Part shown: positions 34,411 to 43,282 of the stretch, piece after piece | How positions within the stretch are numbered: the stretch's first letter is position 1 | Layout of the letters: each line of letters begins with the position of its first letter | Origin: Phytohabitans sp052068095 | GTDB taxonomy: Bacteria > Actinomycetota > Actinomycetes > Mycobacteriales > Micromonosporaceae | DNA: 64,000 nt | Direction of reading: 5' to 3' | Assembly: GCF_052068095.1 (NCBI RefSeq) | Contig: NZ_JBQHDG010000022.1 | Span: forward strand, 62,001-126,000 | Notes under the pieces: generated by a model | Told to the model about the DNA's origin: nothing | Databases searched by the model: none | What the model saw: only the letters and a program-made list of their open reading frames with translations | Made by a program: the position numbers and the translations under genes

Positions 34411-35196
34411 GTGGAGCTGATCACCGATCCGGACGACGAGCGGATCGCGGACTACCGGGCGCTGACCGACGTCGAGCTGCGGACGCGGTGGGAGCCGCCG
34501 CACGGGCTGTTCATCGCCGAGGGGGAGCTGGTCCTGCGGAGGGCGCTGCGGGCCGGCTACCGGGCCAGGTCGTACCTGCTCGACGAGAAGCGGCTCGAGC
34601 AGTTCGGCGATCTGGTGGACGCCCCCGTCTACGCGGCCAGCCAGGAGGTGCTCGAAAAGGCGACCGGCTTCCACGTGCACCGCGGGGTGCTCGCCTCGTT
34701 CCACCGCAAGCCCTTGGCCGACCCTGCGGACGTGCTCGGCGAGGCGCGGCGGGTGGCGATCCTGGAAGACGTCAACAACCACACCAACCTCGGCGCGGTC
34801 TTCCGGGGCGCGGCGGCGCTCGGCGTCGACGGGGTGCTGCTCTCGCCCTCCTGCGCCGACCCGCTCTACCGGCGCAGCGTGCGGGTGAGCATGGGCGAGG
34901 TCTTCGCCGTGCCGTACGCGACGCTGGAGCCGTGGCCGGCCGCGCTCGACCGTGTGAAGGCCGCCGGCTTCACCGTGCTGGCGATGACGTTGTCCGCCGA
35001 CGCGACGCCGATCCAGAGGGTGGGGAAAGCCAAAAGGACGGCCCTCCTCCTCGGCGCCGAGGGGCCCGGCCTGTCCCGCAAAGCCATCGAAGCCAGTGAC
35101 AAGCGCGTCGTCATCCCGATGCGGCGCGGGGTCGACTCGCTCAACGTGGCCGCGGCGGCGGCTGTCGCCTTCTGGGAGCTGGGTCGGGAAGACTGA
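34411..35196 (+). CDS. TrmH/SpoU-family RNA 2'-O-methyltransferase
   Basis: A 261-residue protein from GTG 34411. An N-terminal substrate-binding domain (about 1-95) is followed by the SPOUT domain. LEDVNNHTNLGAVFRGAAAL is motif 1, LLLGAEGPGLS motif 2 and VVIPMRRGVDSLNVAAAAAV motif 3, which together form the knotted SAM site. The target is a ribose in rRNA or tRNA; homologues modify either. It is transcribed divergently from the MFS exporter across the double operator. Confidence 0.93.
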   Translation: MELITDPDDERIADYRALTDVELRTRWEPPHGLFIAEGELVLRRALRAGYRARSYLLDEKRLEQFGDLVDAPVYAASQEVLEKATGFHVHRGVLASFHRKPLADPADVLGEARRVAILEDVNNHTNLGAVFRGAAALGVDGVLLSPSCADPLYRRSVRVSMGEVFAVPYATLEPWPAALDRVKAAGFTVLAMTLSADATPIQRVGKAKRTALLLGAEGPGLSRKAIEASDKRVVIPMRRGVDSLNVAAAAAVAFWELGRED

Positions 35197-35200
35197 GCCT

Positions 35201-36826
35201 GTGTTCCCTACTGTCCGTGAGGTCATCGCCCTCGACCCGGTGCGCCACGGGGAGCCGCGCGTGGTCGCGGGGGAGAGCGGGCTCGACCGGCCGGTGCGGT
35301 GGGTGCACGTGGCCGAGGTGCCCGACATCGCCACCCTGCTGCGCGGCGGCGAGCTGGTGCTCACCACCGGCATCGGGCTGCCGGTCGACGACGCGGGCAT
35401 CCGGGCGTTCGTCGCCGACCTCGCCGACGTGGGCGTCGCCGGGCTCGTCGTGGAGCTCGGCCGGCGGTACACGGGGAGTGTCCCGAGGGTGATGGCCGCG
35501 GCGGCGCAGCGGCGCGGGATGCCGCTGGTGGAGCTGCGGCGGGCCACGCCGTTCGTGCGGATCACCGAGGCCGTGCACGCGCTGATCGTCGACGCGCAGC
35601 TGACCGAGCTGCGGGCGACCGAGGAGATCCATCAGCGCTTCACCGAGCTCTCGGTCGAGGGGGCGGAGCCGGCCGAGGTGGTGCACCAGGCCGCCGCGCT
35701 GGCCGGCTGCCCGGTCGTGCTGGAAAACCTGGCCCGCCAGGTGCTCGCCTACGACACCGCCGGCGACAGCGCGGAGCTGCTGCTGGACGCCTGGGAGCAG
35801 CACTCGCGGCGGATCCAGCCGGCGGGGCGCACCGCGTACGACGCCGACGCGGGGTGGCTCGTCACCAACGTCGGCGCACGCGGGCAGGACTGGGGCCGCC
35901 TGCTGGCCCGCTGGGCGGGCGACGGGCCGCCGCCGACCCGGCTGACCATCCTGCTCGAACGCGCCGCGTCCACGCTCGCCCTCGGCCGCCTGATCCGCCG
36001 CGACGCCGCGGGCCTGGAGCACCAGCTGCACCGCACCCTGCTCACCGCGCTGCTCGACCACACCCGCCCGGTGGACGAGGTGGCGCTGCGGGCGCGGGCG
36101 CTGGGGGTGCCGCTGGATCGCCGTCACCTGGTCGGCGTGGTGGTGCGCCATCGCGGTGAGGAGCCCGCGCCCGACGCGGCCCGCCTGCGCGACCTGGCGG
36201 AGGCGGTGAGCCACGCGCTGCGCGAGGCCGCCCTGGCCGGGCTGGCCGGCCCGCTCGACGACCACGCGGTGGGCGCGCTCGTCGCGCTGCCCGCGGTCAC
36301 CGACGAGGAACGGTCGCTCTCCGCGTTCGCCGCCGCCTTGCACCGGGTACGGGGAGCGGCCGCGCCCGCCGTGGTCGTCGCGGCCGGCTCGCGGGTCGAC
36401 TCGCTGCGCGACGCGCGTCGCTCCCTTGTGGAGGCCCGGCAGGTGGCCGACGCGGCGCGGCACGGGCGGCGGGACCTGACGGTGTTCCGCCTGCCGCACG
36501 TGGGACTGGCCGGCCTGCTGCACCTGCTGCGCGACGAGCCGCGGCTACAGACCTTTGTGGAGCGTGAGCTGGGTCCCCTGCTGGCGTACGACGCGCGGCA
36601 CCCCAAGGAGCGCCTGCTCGGCACGCTACGGGCCTATTTGGACAGTGGCCGCAACAAGTCGGCCGCGGCCGCCGCGGCGCACCTGTCGAGGCCGGCTCTC
36701 TACGAGCGGCTGGCCCGCATCGAGCGGGTGCTCGACGCCGACCTCGACGCGGTCGACACCTGCCTCTCCCTGCACGTGGCGATCCTGGCGCTGGACGCGG
36801 TGCGGGAGCAAAATATGAAACATTGA
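35201..36826 (+). CDS. PucR-family transcriptional regulator
   Basis: A 541-residue protein from GTG 35201, four bases after the methyltransferase stop. The N-terminal PucR domain (FPTVREVIALDPVRHGEPRV, ELVLTTGIGLP) spans about residues 1-125, a GGDEF-like middle follows, and the C-terminus has the helix-turn-helix PucR/CdaR DNA-binding domain (YLDSGRNKSAAAAAAHLSRP, LYERLARIERVLD). Such regulators often control purine or amine catabolism. No obvious catabolic target lies next to it. Confidence 0.9.
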   Translation: MFPTVREVIALDPVRHGEPRVVAGESGLDRPVRWVHVAEVPDIATLLRGGELVLTTGIGLPVDDAGIRAFVADLADVGVAGLVVELGRRYTGSVPRVMAAAAQRRGMPLVELRRATPFVRITEAVHALIVDAQLTELRATEEIHQRFTELSVEGAEPAEVVHQAAALAGCPVVLENLARQVLAYDTAGDSAELLLDAWEQHSRRIQPAGRTAYDADAGWLVTNVGARGQDWGRLLARWAGDGPPPTRLTILLERAASTLALGRLIRRDAAGLEHQLHRTLLTALLDHTRPVDEVALRARALGVPLDRRHLVGVVVRHRGEEPAPDAARLRDLAEAVSHALREAALAGLAGPLDDHAVGALVALPAVTDEERSLSAFAAALHRVRGAAAPAVVVAAGSRVDSLRDARRSLVEARQVADAARHGRRDLTVFRLPHVGLAGLLHLLRDEPRLQTFVERELGPLLAYDARHPKERLLGTLRAYLDSGRNKSAAAAAAHLSRPALYERLARIERVLDADLDAVDTCLSLHVAILALDAVREQNMKH

Positions 36827-36887
36827 CGCGTTTCCCGATATCCATTTTACTGGGCGGTAACATTCACCGTCCTCGAAGGGGCGCGTC

Positions 36888-38060
36888 ATGAGAAAGACTT
36901 CCCTGGCGGCCACGACACTCCTGCTCGGCGCACTCGCGGTCGCGCCGTCCACCGCGAGCGCCGCACCCGCCGCCCTCCGCGAGGTGCTCCTGGTCGGCAA
37001 CGCCTACGGCGGCACGGTCAGCTTCGTCGACGAGCGGACGTTCGAGGTCCTCGGCACGCTCGACGTCATCCCCGACCTCCAGCAGCGCCTCGACGAGATG
37101 AACCTCGTCGAGCGCGCCGCGTACGAGGTGGTCCGCTCGCAGAACGGCGACAAGCTGGTCGACGACATGGCCGTCTCGCCGGACGGCCGCGTCATGTACG
37201 TCTCCCGCTCCAATCTGCCCGACGTGGTGGCCATCGACCTGGTCACGCACCAGCAGGTGTGGCGCTACAAGCTGGAGGGCTACCACGCCGACCACATGGC
37301 GATCTCGCCCGACGGCAGCCGGATCATCGTCTCGGACACCACCGTGAACAAGGCGCAGGTCATCAACGCGGCCACCGGCCGGGAAGTGGCCGAGTTTCCC
37401 ACCGGCGCCTACCCACACGCCAACGACTACTCGCCGGACGGCACCCGCCTCTACAACTCCAGCATCGGCGCGATCTCCCTGCCGCAGTGGATGGAGTGGG
37501 CCAAGGGCGCCAAGCGGCTCACCGTCGTCGACCCGAACACGTTCCGGGTGACCCGCACCTACGAGTTCGACCACGGTGTGCGCCCGGCGGTCTTCACCCC
37601 CGACAACCGCACCATGTACGCGCAGCTGTCCTACCTCAACGGCCTCGTCGAGTACGACCTGGTCGCCGGGCGGATCGTGCGCACGGTCAACCTGCCGTTC
37701 AGCGAGGAGGGGCGGGCCACCCACCCGGACGACTACCCGGGCAACTCGGCCCACCACGGCATCGCGATGTCCGGCGACGGCACCAAGCTCTGCGTGGCCG
37801 GCACGATCGACGACTATGCGGCGATCCTGTCCCGGCCGGCCCTCACCACCAACCAGATCGTGCCGGTGGGCGACATCCCGTACTGGGCGCAGAGCAGCTT
37901 CGACGGCCGCTACTGCTACGTGACGCTGAGCGGCGACGACGAGATGGTCGTCCTGTCCTACGCCACGGGCGCGGTGGTCGCGAGAGTCCCGGTCGGCGAC
38001 TTCCCCCAGCGCGAACGCAACGCCAAGCTCGCGCCGGAGGCGATCGCCGCGCTCCCCTGA
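36888..38060 (+). CDS. Secreted YncE-like beta-propeller protein
   Basis: A 390-residue protein from ATG 36888. A signal peptide of about 26 residues (KTSLAATTLLLGALAVAPS) ends in SASA-A. The mature part shows recurring blade motifs: AVSPDGRVMYVSRS, AISPDGSRIIVSDT, YSPDGTRLYNSS, FTPDNRTMYAQLS, AMSGDGTKLCVAG and SSFDGRYCYVTLS. That is a seven-bladed propeller of the YncE/YVTN type. It is secreted or periplasm-like and probably a binding scaffold. The function is unknown. Confidence 0.87.
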   Translation: MRKTSLAATTLLLGALAVAPSTASAAPAALREVLLVGNAYGGTVSFVDERTFEVLGTLDVIPDLQQRLDEMNLVERAAYEVVRSQNGDKLVDDMAVSPDGRVMYVSRSNLPDVVAIDLVTHQQVWRYKLEGYHADHMAISPDGSRIIVSDTTVNKAQVINAATGREVAEFPTGAYPHANDYSPDGTRLYNSSIGAISLPQWMEWAKGAKRLTVVDPNTFRVTRTYEFDHGVRPAVFTPDNRTMYAQLSYLNGLVEYDLVAGRIVRTVNLPFSEEGRATHPDDYPGNSAHHGIAMSGDGTKLCVAGTIDDYAAILSRPALTTNQIVPVGDIPYWAQSSFDGRYCYVTLSGDDEMVVLSYATGAVVARVPVGDFPQRERNAKLAPEAIAALP

Positions 38061-38107
38061 CCTTCCGCCCCCCAAGAGGGCTGCCCTCTTGGCACGCGGG
38101 CGCGCCC

Positions 38108-39412
38108 TTACGGGGTGACCAGCGAGGCGAAAGCCGGTGGCACGTAGTTGGTGCCGCCGGGCGTGAAGACGTCGGAGTTGGCGGCCGCGGTCCACGCGGC
38201 ACCGGGGATCGCGGCGGCCAGCTCCGACACCACCCGCGCGTCTGTCCACTCCGGACTATCCCGCAGCAGGCTCAGCGCGACGACCGACTCCTCGACCTCG
38301 CCCACGCACTCGAAGGGCTTGTGGCCGTCGAGGCCCAGCAGCTCCTTGTACCCGGGGATCTGGGTCTCGTCGGCGAGCAGGTCGGCGCCGAAGATGGCGA
38401 CGAGCCGGGCCCGCGGCATGAACGGGGCCATCGCCAGGAAGACGAAGCGGCACTTTGGACAGTGGCCGCACCACCGGGCGCTCGCGTCGCGCAGCTTGAA
38501 GGCGGCGTTGCAGCTCGTGACCACCTCGTCGTACTGGGTGTGCGCCGCGAACAGGCGCGCGATGTGCAGCTCGGAGAGCGGCCGCAACAGCGAGAAGTAC
38601 GCGTCCGCGAGCCCCGCGTGCGCGGCCAGCGCCCCGCGCAGCAGCCCTTCCGCCTCGACGCCCTTGGACCACTGGTGGTTGATCTCGTGCTCGTTCCAGA
38701 CGAGGTTGGGGTCGGAGGCGGAGCGCTCGTTGGACATCACCACCGGGCCGAGGCCGTGCAGCGTGGCGGTGGCGACCGCGATGAGCGAGTTGATCGCGGT
38801 GACCGGGATGTGGCCGTTGAGCGCGCCGGCCGCGTTGAGGTCGAAAAGCTTCGGGTCGATCTTGCGGCGGGCGACCAGTGGGGTCAGGCCGGAGGCCGAG
38901 AAGACCGCCTGGATCACCCAGTTGGGGTTGACCGCGAACGGCACCGGGTCGAGCCCGCCGCGCCGCAGCGCCTCCAGCGTCACGATCGAGTCCTTGCCGC
39001 CGCCGACCGGGCTGAGCGGCCGCTTGCCGGCGACGGAGACCGGGGACTGCGGTGACGCGGCCGGCGCCGAAACGCTCAGCGAGAGCACGTGCGGCAGTTC
39101 GTTGCGGTACGCGTACTCCGCCATGCCCTTGGTGTAGACCGCGTCGAGCAGGGCCGTGGCGGCCGGGCTGAGCGGCGTGGCGGTCGTGATCTCCGGCGGC
39201 GCGCCCACCTTGAAGTAGCTCACGCCCGCGACGAGGTGCAGCAGCTCCAGCACGCGGTGGAAGGCGGCCGGGACCGGCCCGGTCGGCACCGGGAACGTCA
39301 CCGTCTCGATGAACTCGAGCTCGTCCAGCGCGTAGGGCAGCCGCGCCTCGCCCGACGCGGGGTCGAACGTGAGCGCGGGGAAGGACAGCCGGCGGAACTG
39401 GGTCTCGAGCAC
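38108..39412 (-). CDS. murL: UDP-MurNAc-L-Ala-L-Glu epimerase MurL
   Basis: A 434-residue protein. FKVGAPPEI near residue 68, the PP-loop-like GGGKDS (residues 137-142), EHEINHQWSKG near 241-251 and the cysteine set C301 and WCGHCPKC (C315, C318, C321) match MurL as I know it. MurL inverts the L-Glu of UDP-MurNAc-L-Ala-L-Glu to D-Glu and replaces the glutamate racemase route. The gene is divergent from a MurD2-type ligase with only 18 bases between starts, exactly the expected partner. Presence here suggests this organism makes D-Glu for peptidoglycan on the nucleotide-linked dipeptide. Confidence 0.9.
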   Translation of the reverse strand: MLETQFRRLSFPALTFDPASGEARLPYALDELEFIETVTFPVPTGPVPAAFHRVLELLHLVAGVSYFKVGAPPEITTATPLSPAATALLDAVYTKGMAEYAYRNELPHVLSLSVSAPAASPQSPVSVAGKRPLSPVGGGKDSIVTLEALRRGGLDPVPFAVNPNWVIQAVFSASGLTPLVARRKIDPKLFDLNAAGALNGHIPVTAINSLIAVATATLHGLGPVVMSNERSASDPNLVWNEHEINHQWSKGVEAEGLLRGALAAHAGLADAYFSLLRPLSELHIARLFAAHTQYDEVVTSCNAAFKLRDASARWCGHCPKCRFVFLAMAPFMPRARLVAIFGADLLADETQIPGYKELLGLDGHKPFECVGEVEESVVALSLLRDSPEWTDARVVSELAAAIPGAAWTAAANSDVFTPGGTNYVPPAFASLVTP

Positions 39413-39430
39413 CCCGCAATACTAGGGCGC

Positions 39431-40768
39431 ATGCGCCTTTCTGACCTGCGTGGCCGTTCCGTCGCCGTCTGGGGCTCGGGACGTGAGGGGGTGGCCGCCG
39501 CCGCGGCGATCGCGGCGCACGGGCCGGCCCGCCTCGTCGCCGTCGACGACACGGTCAACTTCCTCTCGCTCGACTGGTCGGAGAGCAAGGCGAAGGACGT
39601 GCCGCTGGTCACCGGCGACGGCTGCCACGACGCGCTGATGGGCGCCGACGTGATCGTGCGCTCGCCGGGCGTGCCGCAGACCCATCGATGGATCCTCGAA
39701 GCTCGCGAACGGGGCATAACGGTCACGGGTGGCACCGCCCTGTGGATGGCCGACCACGCCGCCGCGACCGTCGGCGTGACCGGCAGCAAGGGCAAGAGCA
39801 CCACGTCGAGCCTGATCAGCCACCTGCTGAGCGCCGCCGGGCGGCCCAACGTCTTCGGCGGCAACATCGGCGTGCCGCTGCTCGACCTGCCCGACAGCGA
39901 GCAGTACGTGCTGGAGCTCTCCAGCTACCAGTGCAGCGACCTCACCGACTCACCCCGGGTGGCGGTGGTGACCGCGCTCTTCCCCGAGCACCTCGACGCG
40001 CACGGCGGCGAGCGGGAGTACTACCGCGACAAGCTCAACCTCATCGCGCACGACCCGGAGACCGTGGTGGTCAACGGGCTCGACGAGCGCCTCGCGGCGG
40101 AGATCGGCGACCGCCCAGCGGTGCGGGCCGGCCTGCCCGACTCGTACCACGTGCGGGACGGGATCGTGTACCGGGCGGAAACCCCGCTCTTCGAACGGGC
40201 GGTGCTGCCACTGGTCGGCCGGCACAACGAGCGCAACCTGTGCGTCGCGCTCGCGGTGCTGGAGGCGCTCGGCATCGACACCGTGGCCGGCGCGGACACG
40301 CTCGCCACCGCCGCCAAGAGCTTCGCCGCGCTGCCCCACCGGCTGACCGAGATCGACGACCCGTCCGGGCTGACGTTCGTCGACGACACGCTCGCGACCA
40401 GCCCGTACGCCTCGATGCACGCGATCGACGCCTACGACGGGCGGCCGCTGACCGTCATCGTGGGCGGCACCGACCGGGGCCTCGACTACGCCCCGCTGCG
40501 CGCGCACCTGGCCGGCCGCGAGCTCACCGTGATCGGCATCCCGGACAGCGGCGCGCGCATCGTCGCCGCGCTGGACGGGCTGCCCGGCGTGCGTACCGAG
40601 GTCGCCGACGACCTCGTCGACGCGGTCCGGCGGGCCCGTGCGGTCACCCCCGCGGGCGGCGCGGTGCTGCTGTCGCCGGCGGCGCCGAGCTACGGCCGCT
40701 TCCGCAACTTCGAGCACCGTTCCGAGGTCTTCGCCCAAGCCGTGAGGGACACCGCCCCGCTCGCGTGA
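39431..40768 (+). CDS. murD2: UDP-MurNAc-L-alanine:L-glutamate ligase MurD2
   Basis: A 445-residue Mur ligase from ATG 39431. The N-terminal Rossmann-like domain (SVAVWGSGREGVAAAAAI) binds the UDP-sugar. VTGSKGKSTTSSLISHLL is the ATP P-loop (GSKGKST rather than the TNGKST of ordinary MurD), and FPEHLDAHGG is the conserved central motif. VDDTLATSPYASMHAI and VIVGGTDRGLDY mark the C-terminal domain. MurD2 adds L-Glu rather than D-Glu to UDP-MurNAc-L-Ala. The divergent murL supplies the epimerase that completes the step. Confidence 0.9.
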   Translation: MRLSDLRGRSVAVWGSGREGVAAAAAIAAHGPARLVAVDDTVNFLSLDWSESKAKDVPLVTGDGCHDALMGADVIVRSPGVPQTHRWILEARERGITVTGGTALWMADHAAATVGVTGSKGKSTTSSLISHLLSAAGRPNVFGGNIGVPLLDLPDSEQYVLELSSYQCSDLTDSPRVAVVTALFPEHLDAHGGEREYYRDKLNLIAHDPETVVVNGLDERLAAEIGDRPAVRAGLPDSYHVRDGIVYRAETPLFERAVLPLVGRHNERNLCVALAVLEALGIDTVAGADTLATAAKSFAALPHRLTEIDDPSGLTFVDDTLATSPYASMHAIDAYDGRPLTVIVGGTDRGLDYAPLRAHLAGRELTVIGIPDSGARIVAALDGLPGVRTEVADDLVDAVRRARAVTPAGGAVLLSPAAPSYGRFRNFEHRSEVFAQAVRDTAPLA

Positions 40769-40803
40769 CGCGACACGCCGGCCCCGGCCGGCCATATACA
40801 GGT

Positions 40804-41382
40804 GTGAGGATCGAGGTACCGCCGAGCGACACCCAGCTCCTGGCGGCCGGCACCGCAGGCGACGAGGCGGCGTTCGGGCAGCTGTTCGAGCGGCACGCCC
40901 GCGCGGTCTACAACCACGCGTTCCGGCTCTGCGGCTCGTGGAGCGTCGCCGAGGACGTCACGCAGACCACGTTCGTGACCGCGTGGCGGCGCCGGCGCGA
41001 GGTCCGCCTGGTCGACGGCTCCGTGCTGCCGTGGCTGCTGGTCGTGGCCACCAACGCGGCCCGCACCGAGCACCGGTCGCGGCGCCGCTGGCACGCCCTG
41101 CTGCGCCGGGTGCCGCCGGAGCCGGAAGGCACGTCCGACCCGGCCGACGAGGTGGCCGACCGGCTGCGCGACGAGCAGCGGATGCGGGACCTGCTGGCGC
41201 TGGTGCGCAAGCTGCCCCGCGCCGAACGCGAGGCGCTCGCCCTCTGCGTCTGGTCCGGCGTCGGCTATCCGCAGGCCGCCGCGATCCTCGGCGTCACCGA
41301 GGGCGCCGTCCGTTCCCGGGTCAGCCGCGCCCGGTCCCGCCTGGCCCGCATGGTGGCCGCCGACACCGAGGAGGAGCGATGA
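40804..41382 (+). CDS. ECF-type RNA polymerase sigma factor
   Basis: A 192-residue protein from GTG 40804. Region 2 runs from GDEAAFGQLFERHARAVYNH to EDVTQTTFVTAWRRR, and region 4 from LPRAEREALALCVWSGVGYP to TEGAVRSRVSRARSRL. It overlaps the next gene by 4 bases (ATGA), the usual layout of a sigma factor with its membrane regulator. The promoter it recognises and the signal are unknown. Confidence 0.93.
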   Translation: MRIEVPPSDTQLLAAGTAGDEAAFGQLFERHARAVYNHAFRLCGSWSVAEDVTQTTFVTAWRRRREVRLVDGSVLPWLLVVATNAARTEHRSRRRWHALLRRVPPEPEGTSDPADEVADRLRDEQRMRDLLALVRKLPRAEREALALCVWSGVGYPQAAAILGVTEGAVRSRVSRARSRLARMVAADTEEER

Positions 41383-42248
41383 ACGACATCCTGAACCCCC
41401 CCGCCGACCGAGACCTGCCCGCCGACCGCGCGGACCGCATCCGGGCCGGCGTCCTCGCCACGCTGGGCGAGCCGCCGCCCTCGCACACCGGCCGGCGGGT
41501 GGCGGTCCTGGCCGCCGTCGTGACGACCGTCGCGGCGGGTGTGGGCGGAGCCGTGCTGTGGCCGTCCGGCGACGGCGGTGGCCAGAGCACCCAGGCGCTC
41601 GCGATGTCCGCCGCCGAGCTGTCGCCCCCGCTGCGCGCGGCGGCCAAAAAGTGCCTGGCCTGGAATCGGGAACGGCACCCGGAGGTCCCCGGACACGCGA
41701 TCACCGTCGGGATGGACGACCTGGTCGTGGCGACGGGGCACGGGCACCGGTCCGCCATGCTATTCCTGAAACCGGACGGGTACTACACCTGCGAGCTGGA
41801 CGAGGAGCCGGGCGAGGAGATCAGCGGCGGCACCGGTTCGGACGAGTGGGGAGACCGCCGAAACTGGCTGCCCGGTCCGGTTCAGTGGCTCAGCCTGTCG
41901 TCCAGCGATGTGGACGGCGGCGACGTGATGGTCATCGGCCGGGCCAGTCACCGGGTGAGCCGGCTCGTGTTGGAACACGGCGACGGGCGCACCACCCCGG
42001 CACGCCTGAAGGACGGCGCCTTCGGCCTGGTCAGCCAGGGCGGCCCGGTCCGCGCCAACGCGCGCCTGGTCAGCTACGACGCCGACGGCAACGAGATCGG
42101 CCGTATGCCCCTCTTCGACAAGGACTACCCCGACCGCTGCTACGCCGACCCGGCCGGCAACGTGCTCTACCTCCCGCGCCCCGCGAAGAAGGACGCACCC
42201 ACACCGGACCCCGCCACCTGCCTACCCACCGAAGCCTGGCGCCGCTAG
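41379..42248 (+). CDS. Single-pass membrane protein, likely sigma-factor partner
   Basis: A 289-residue protein starting at ATG inside the sigma factor stop (ATGA). A short cytoplasmic N-terminus (DRADRIRAGVLATLGEPP) leads to one membrane helix (about residues 42-62), and the rest is an extracytoplasmic domain of unknown type with Cys in KKCLAWNRE, YTCELDE, DRCYADP and ATCLP that could form disulfides. It lacks the zinc-binding HxxxCxxC of classical ZAS anti-sigma factors, so the anti-sigma role is inferred from position only. Confidence 0.75.
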   Translation: MNDILNPPADRDLPADRADRIRAGVLATLGEPPPSHTGRRVAVLAAVVTTVAAGVGGAVLWPSGDGGGQSTQALAMSAAELSPPLRAAAKKCLAWNRERHPEVPGHAITVGMDDLVVATGHGHRSAMLFLKPDGYYTCELDEEPGEEISGGTGSDEWGDRRNWLPGPVQWLSLSSSDVDGGDVMVIGRASHRVSRLVLEHGDGRTTPARLKDGAFGLVSQGGPVRANARLVSYDADGNEIGRMPLFDKDYPDRCYADPAGNVLYLPRPAKKDAPTPDPATCLPTEAWRR

Positions 42249-42269
42249 CCCGGCACCCACCACGGCGGC

Positions 42270-43208
42270 TCAACCCCCGAGGGCGGCGACCAGCAGGCGC
42301 ATGGAGCGGATCGCGGACCTGATCTCCTGGAGGTAGCGGCCGGGGGTGAGCACCGGCTCGGGCAGGGCGAGGTCGTCGGCGAGGCGGGGGTCGACGCCGA
42401 TCGTGTCGACCGCGCAGCCGTACGGCAGGCCGAGGGTGCGCACCGCGTCGCAGTGCTGGAACGGCACGTAGATCGGCGCGGTCACCACCAGCACCCGGTC
42501 GCCCTGCGCCAGCGCCGCGCGCTTGGCCCAGAAGCGCTGGGTGTCGGCGGTGTGCGCGCGGCGTATCCCGGGCTCGGACGACGGCGCGGCCAGCACCGCG
42601 ATCGGCGGGCCCTCCTCGGGCGCGTAGGTGCGCACGGACCAGGAGCCGTCCGGCGCGGCGTCGGCCTCGACCGGCTCGTCGACCTTGAACGCGCGCCGCA
42701 CGCCGAGGTCGAGCACGTCGATCTCGCTGCGGCAGCCGTTGACCGGCGGGAGGGCACGCTCGGCCGGCGACAGCGGGCGGAAGCTGCCCAGCACGCCCAC
42801 CCCCTCGGCGAACGTGCCGCGGTGCAGCAGGTGCGCGGCGTACGCGGTGCGCCGCAGGCAGGCGTGCGCGAGCCCGCCGAGCACGACCACGTGCTTGTAG
42901 TCGCGGCGAGGCGGTGGCTTCGCGCCGATCATGCCGAGCGCCTCGGCCGACGCTTCGACGAGCGTGGCGATCTCGGGGTCGAGGTCGGGCTCGCGGGCGT
43001 CCGGGCGCTCGGCGCCGGCGCGGAAGTCCCAGTGGGTGGCCGAGAACGCGTCCAGCCAGCCCAGCAGCGAGGGGCTGTCGCCGCCCGGCCACTGGCCGCC
43101 GAACGCGGTGACGAGGTCGCGCAGGGGCGCGGACGTGATCCAGCGAGCCACGCCGTCGAGCACGGCGGCCGGCTCGCCGGACGGGAGCGGGACCGGCTGC
43201 ACGTGCAC
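42270..43208 (-). CDS. Conserved hypothetical protein, Rossmann-like
   Basis: A 312-residue soluble protein from ATG 43208. I do not recognise a named family. HVVVLGGLAHACLRRTAYAA near residue 107 looks like a strand-loop-helix nucleotide or sugar binding start. RVLVVTAPIYVPFQHCDAVR near 240 and VDTIGVDPRLADDLALPEP near 270 are further strand-rich parts, vaguely like DUF218 proteins. The next gene is divergent, with a gap of about 75 bases. Confidence 0.7.
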   Translation of the reverse strand: MHVQPVPLPSGEPAAVLDGVARWITSAPLRDLVTAFGGQWPGGDSPSLLGWLDAFSATHWDFRAGAERPDAREPDLDPEIATLVEASAEALGMIGAKPPPRRDYKHVVVLGGLAHACLRRTAYAAHLLHRGTFAEGVGVLGSFRPLSPAERALPPVNGCRSEIDVLDLGVRRAFKVDEPVEADAAPDGSWSVRTYAPEEGPPIAVLAAPSSEPGIRRAHTADTQRFWAKRAALAQGDRVLVVTAPIYVPFQHCDAVRTLGLPYGCAVDTIGVDPRLADDLALPEPVLTPGRYLQEIRSAIRSMRLLVAALGG

Positions 43209-43282
43209 GGTCGGATCTTAACGGGGATGGCAGTTACACACTGTAGGTTGCCTCCGGGGCCGCGCCGGTGGGAGCGTGCGGT

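Noticed and set aside
36864..38249. A 461-codon minus-strand frame across the beta-propeller gene
   Set aside because: Shadow of the secreted propeller protein, whose signal peptide and blade repeats are clear; the antisense product is Val/Gly/Asp-rich noise.
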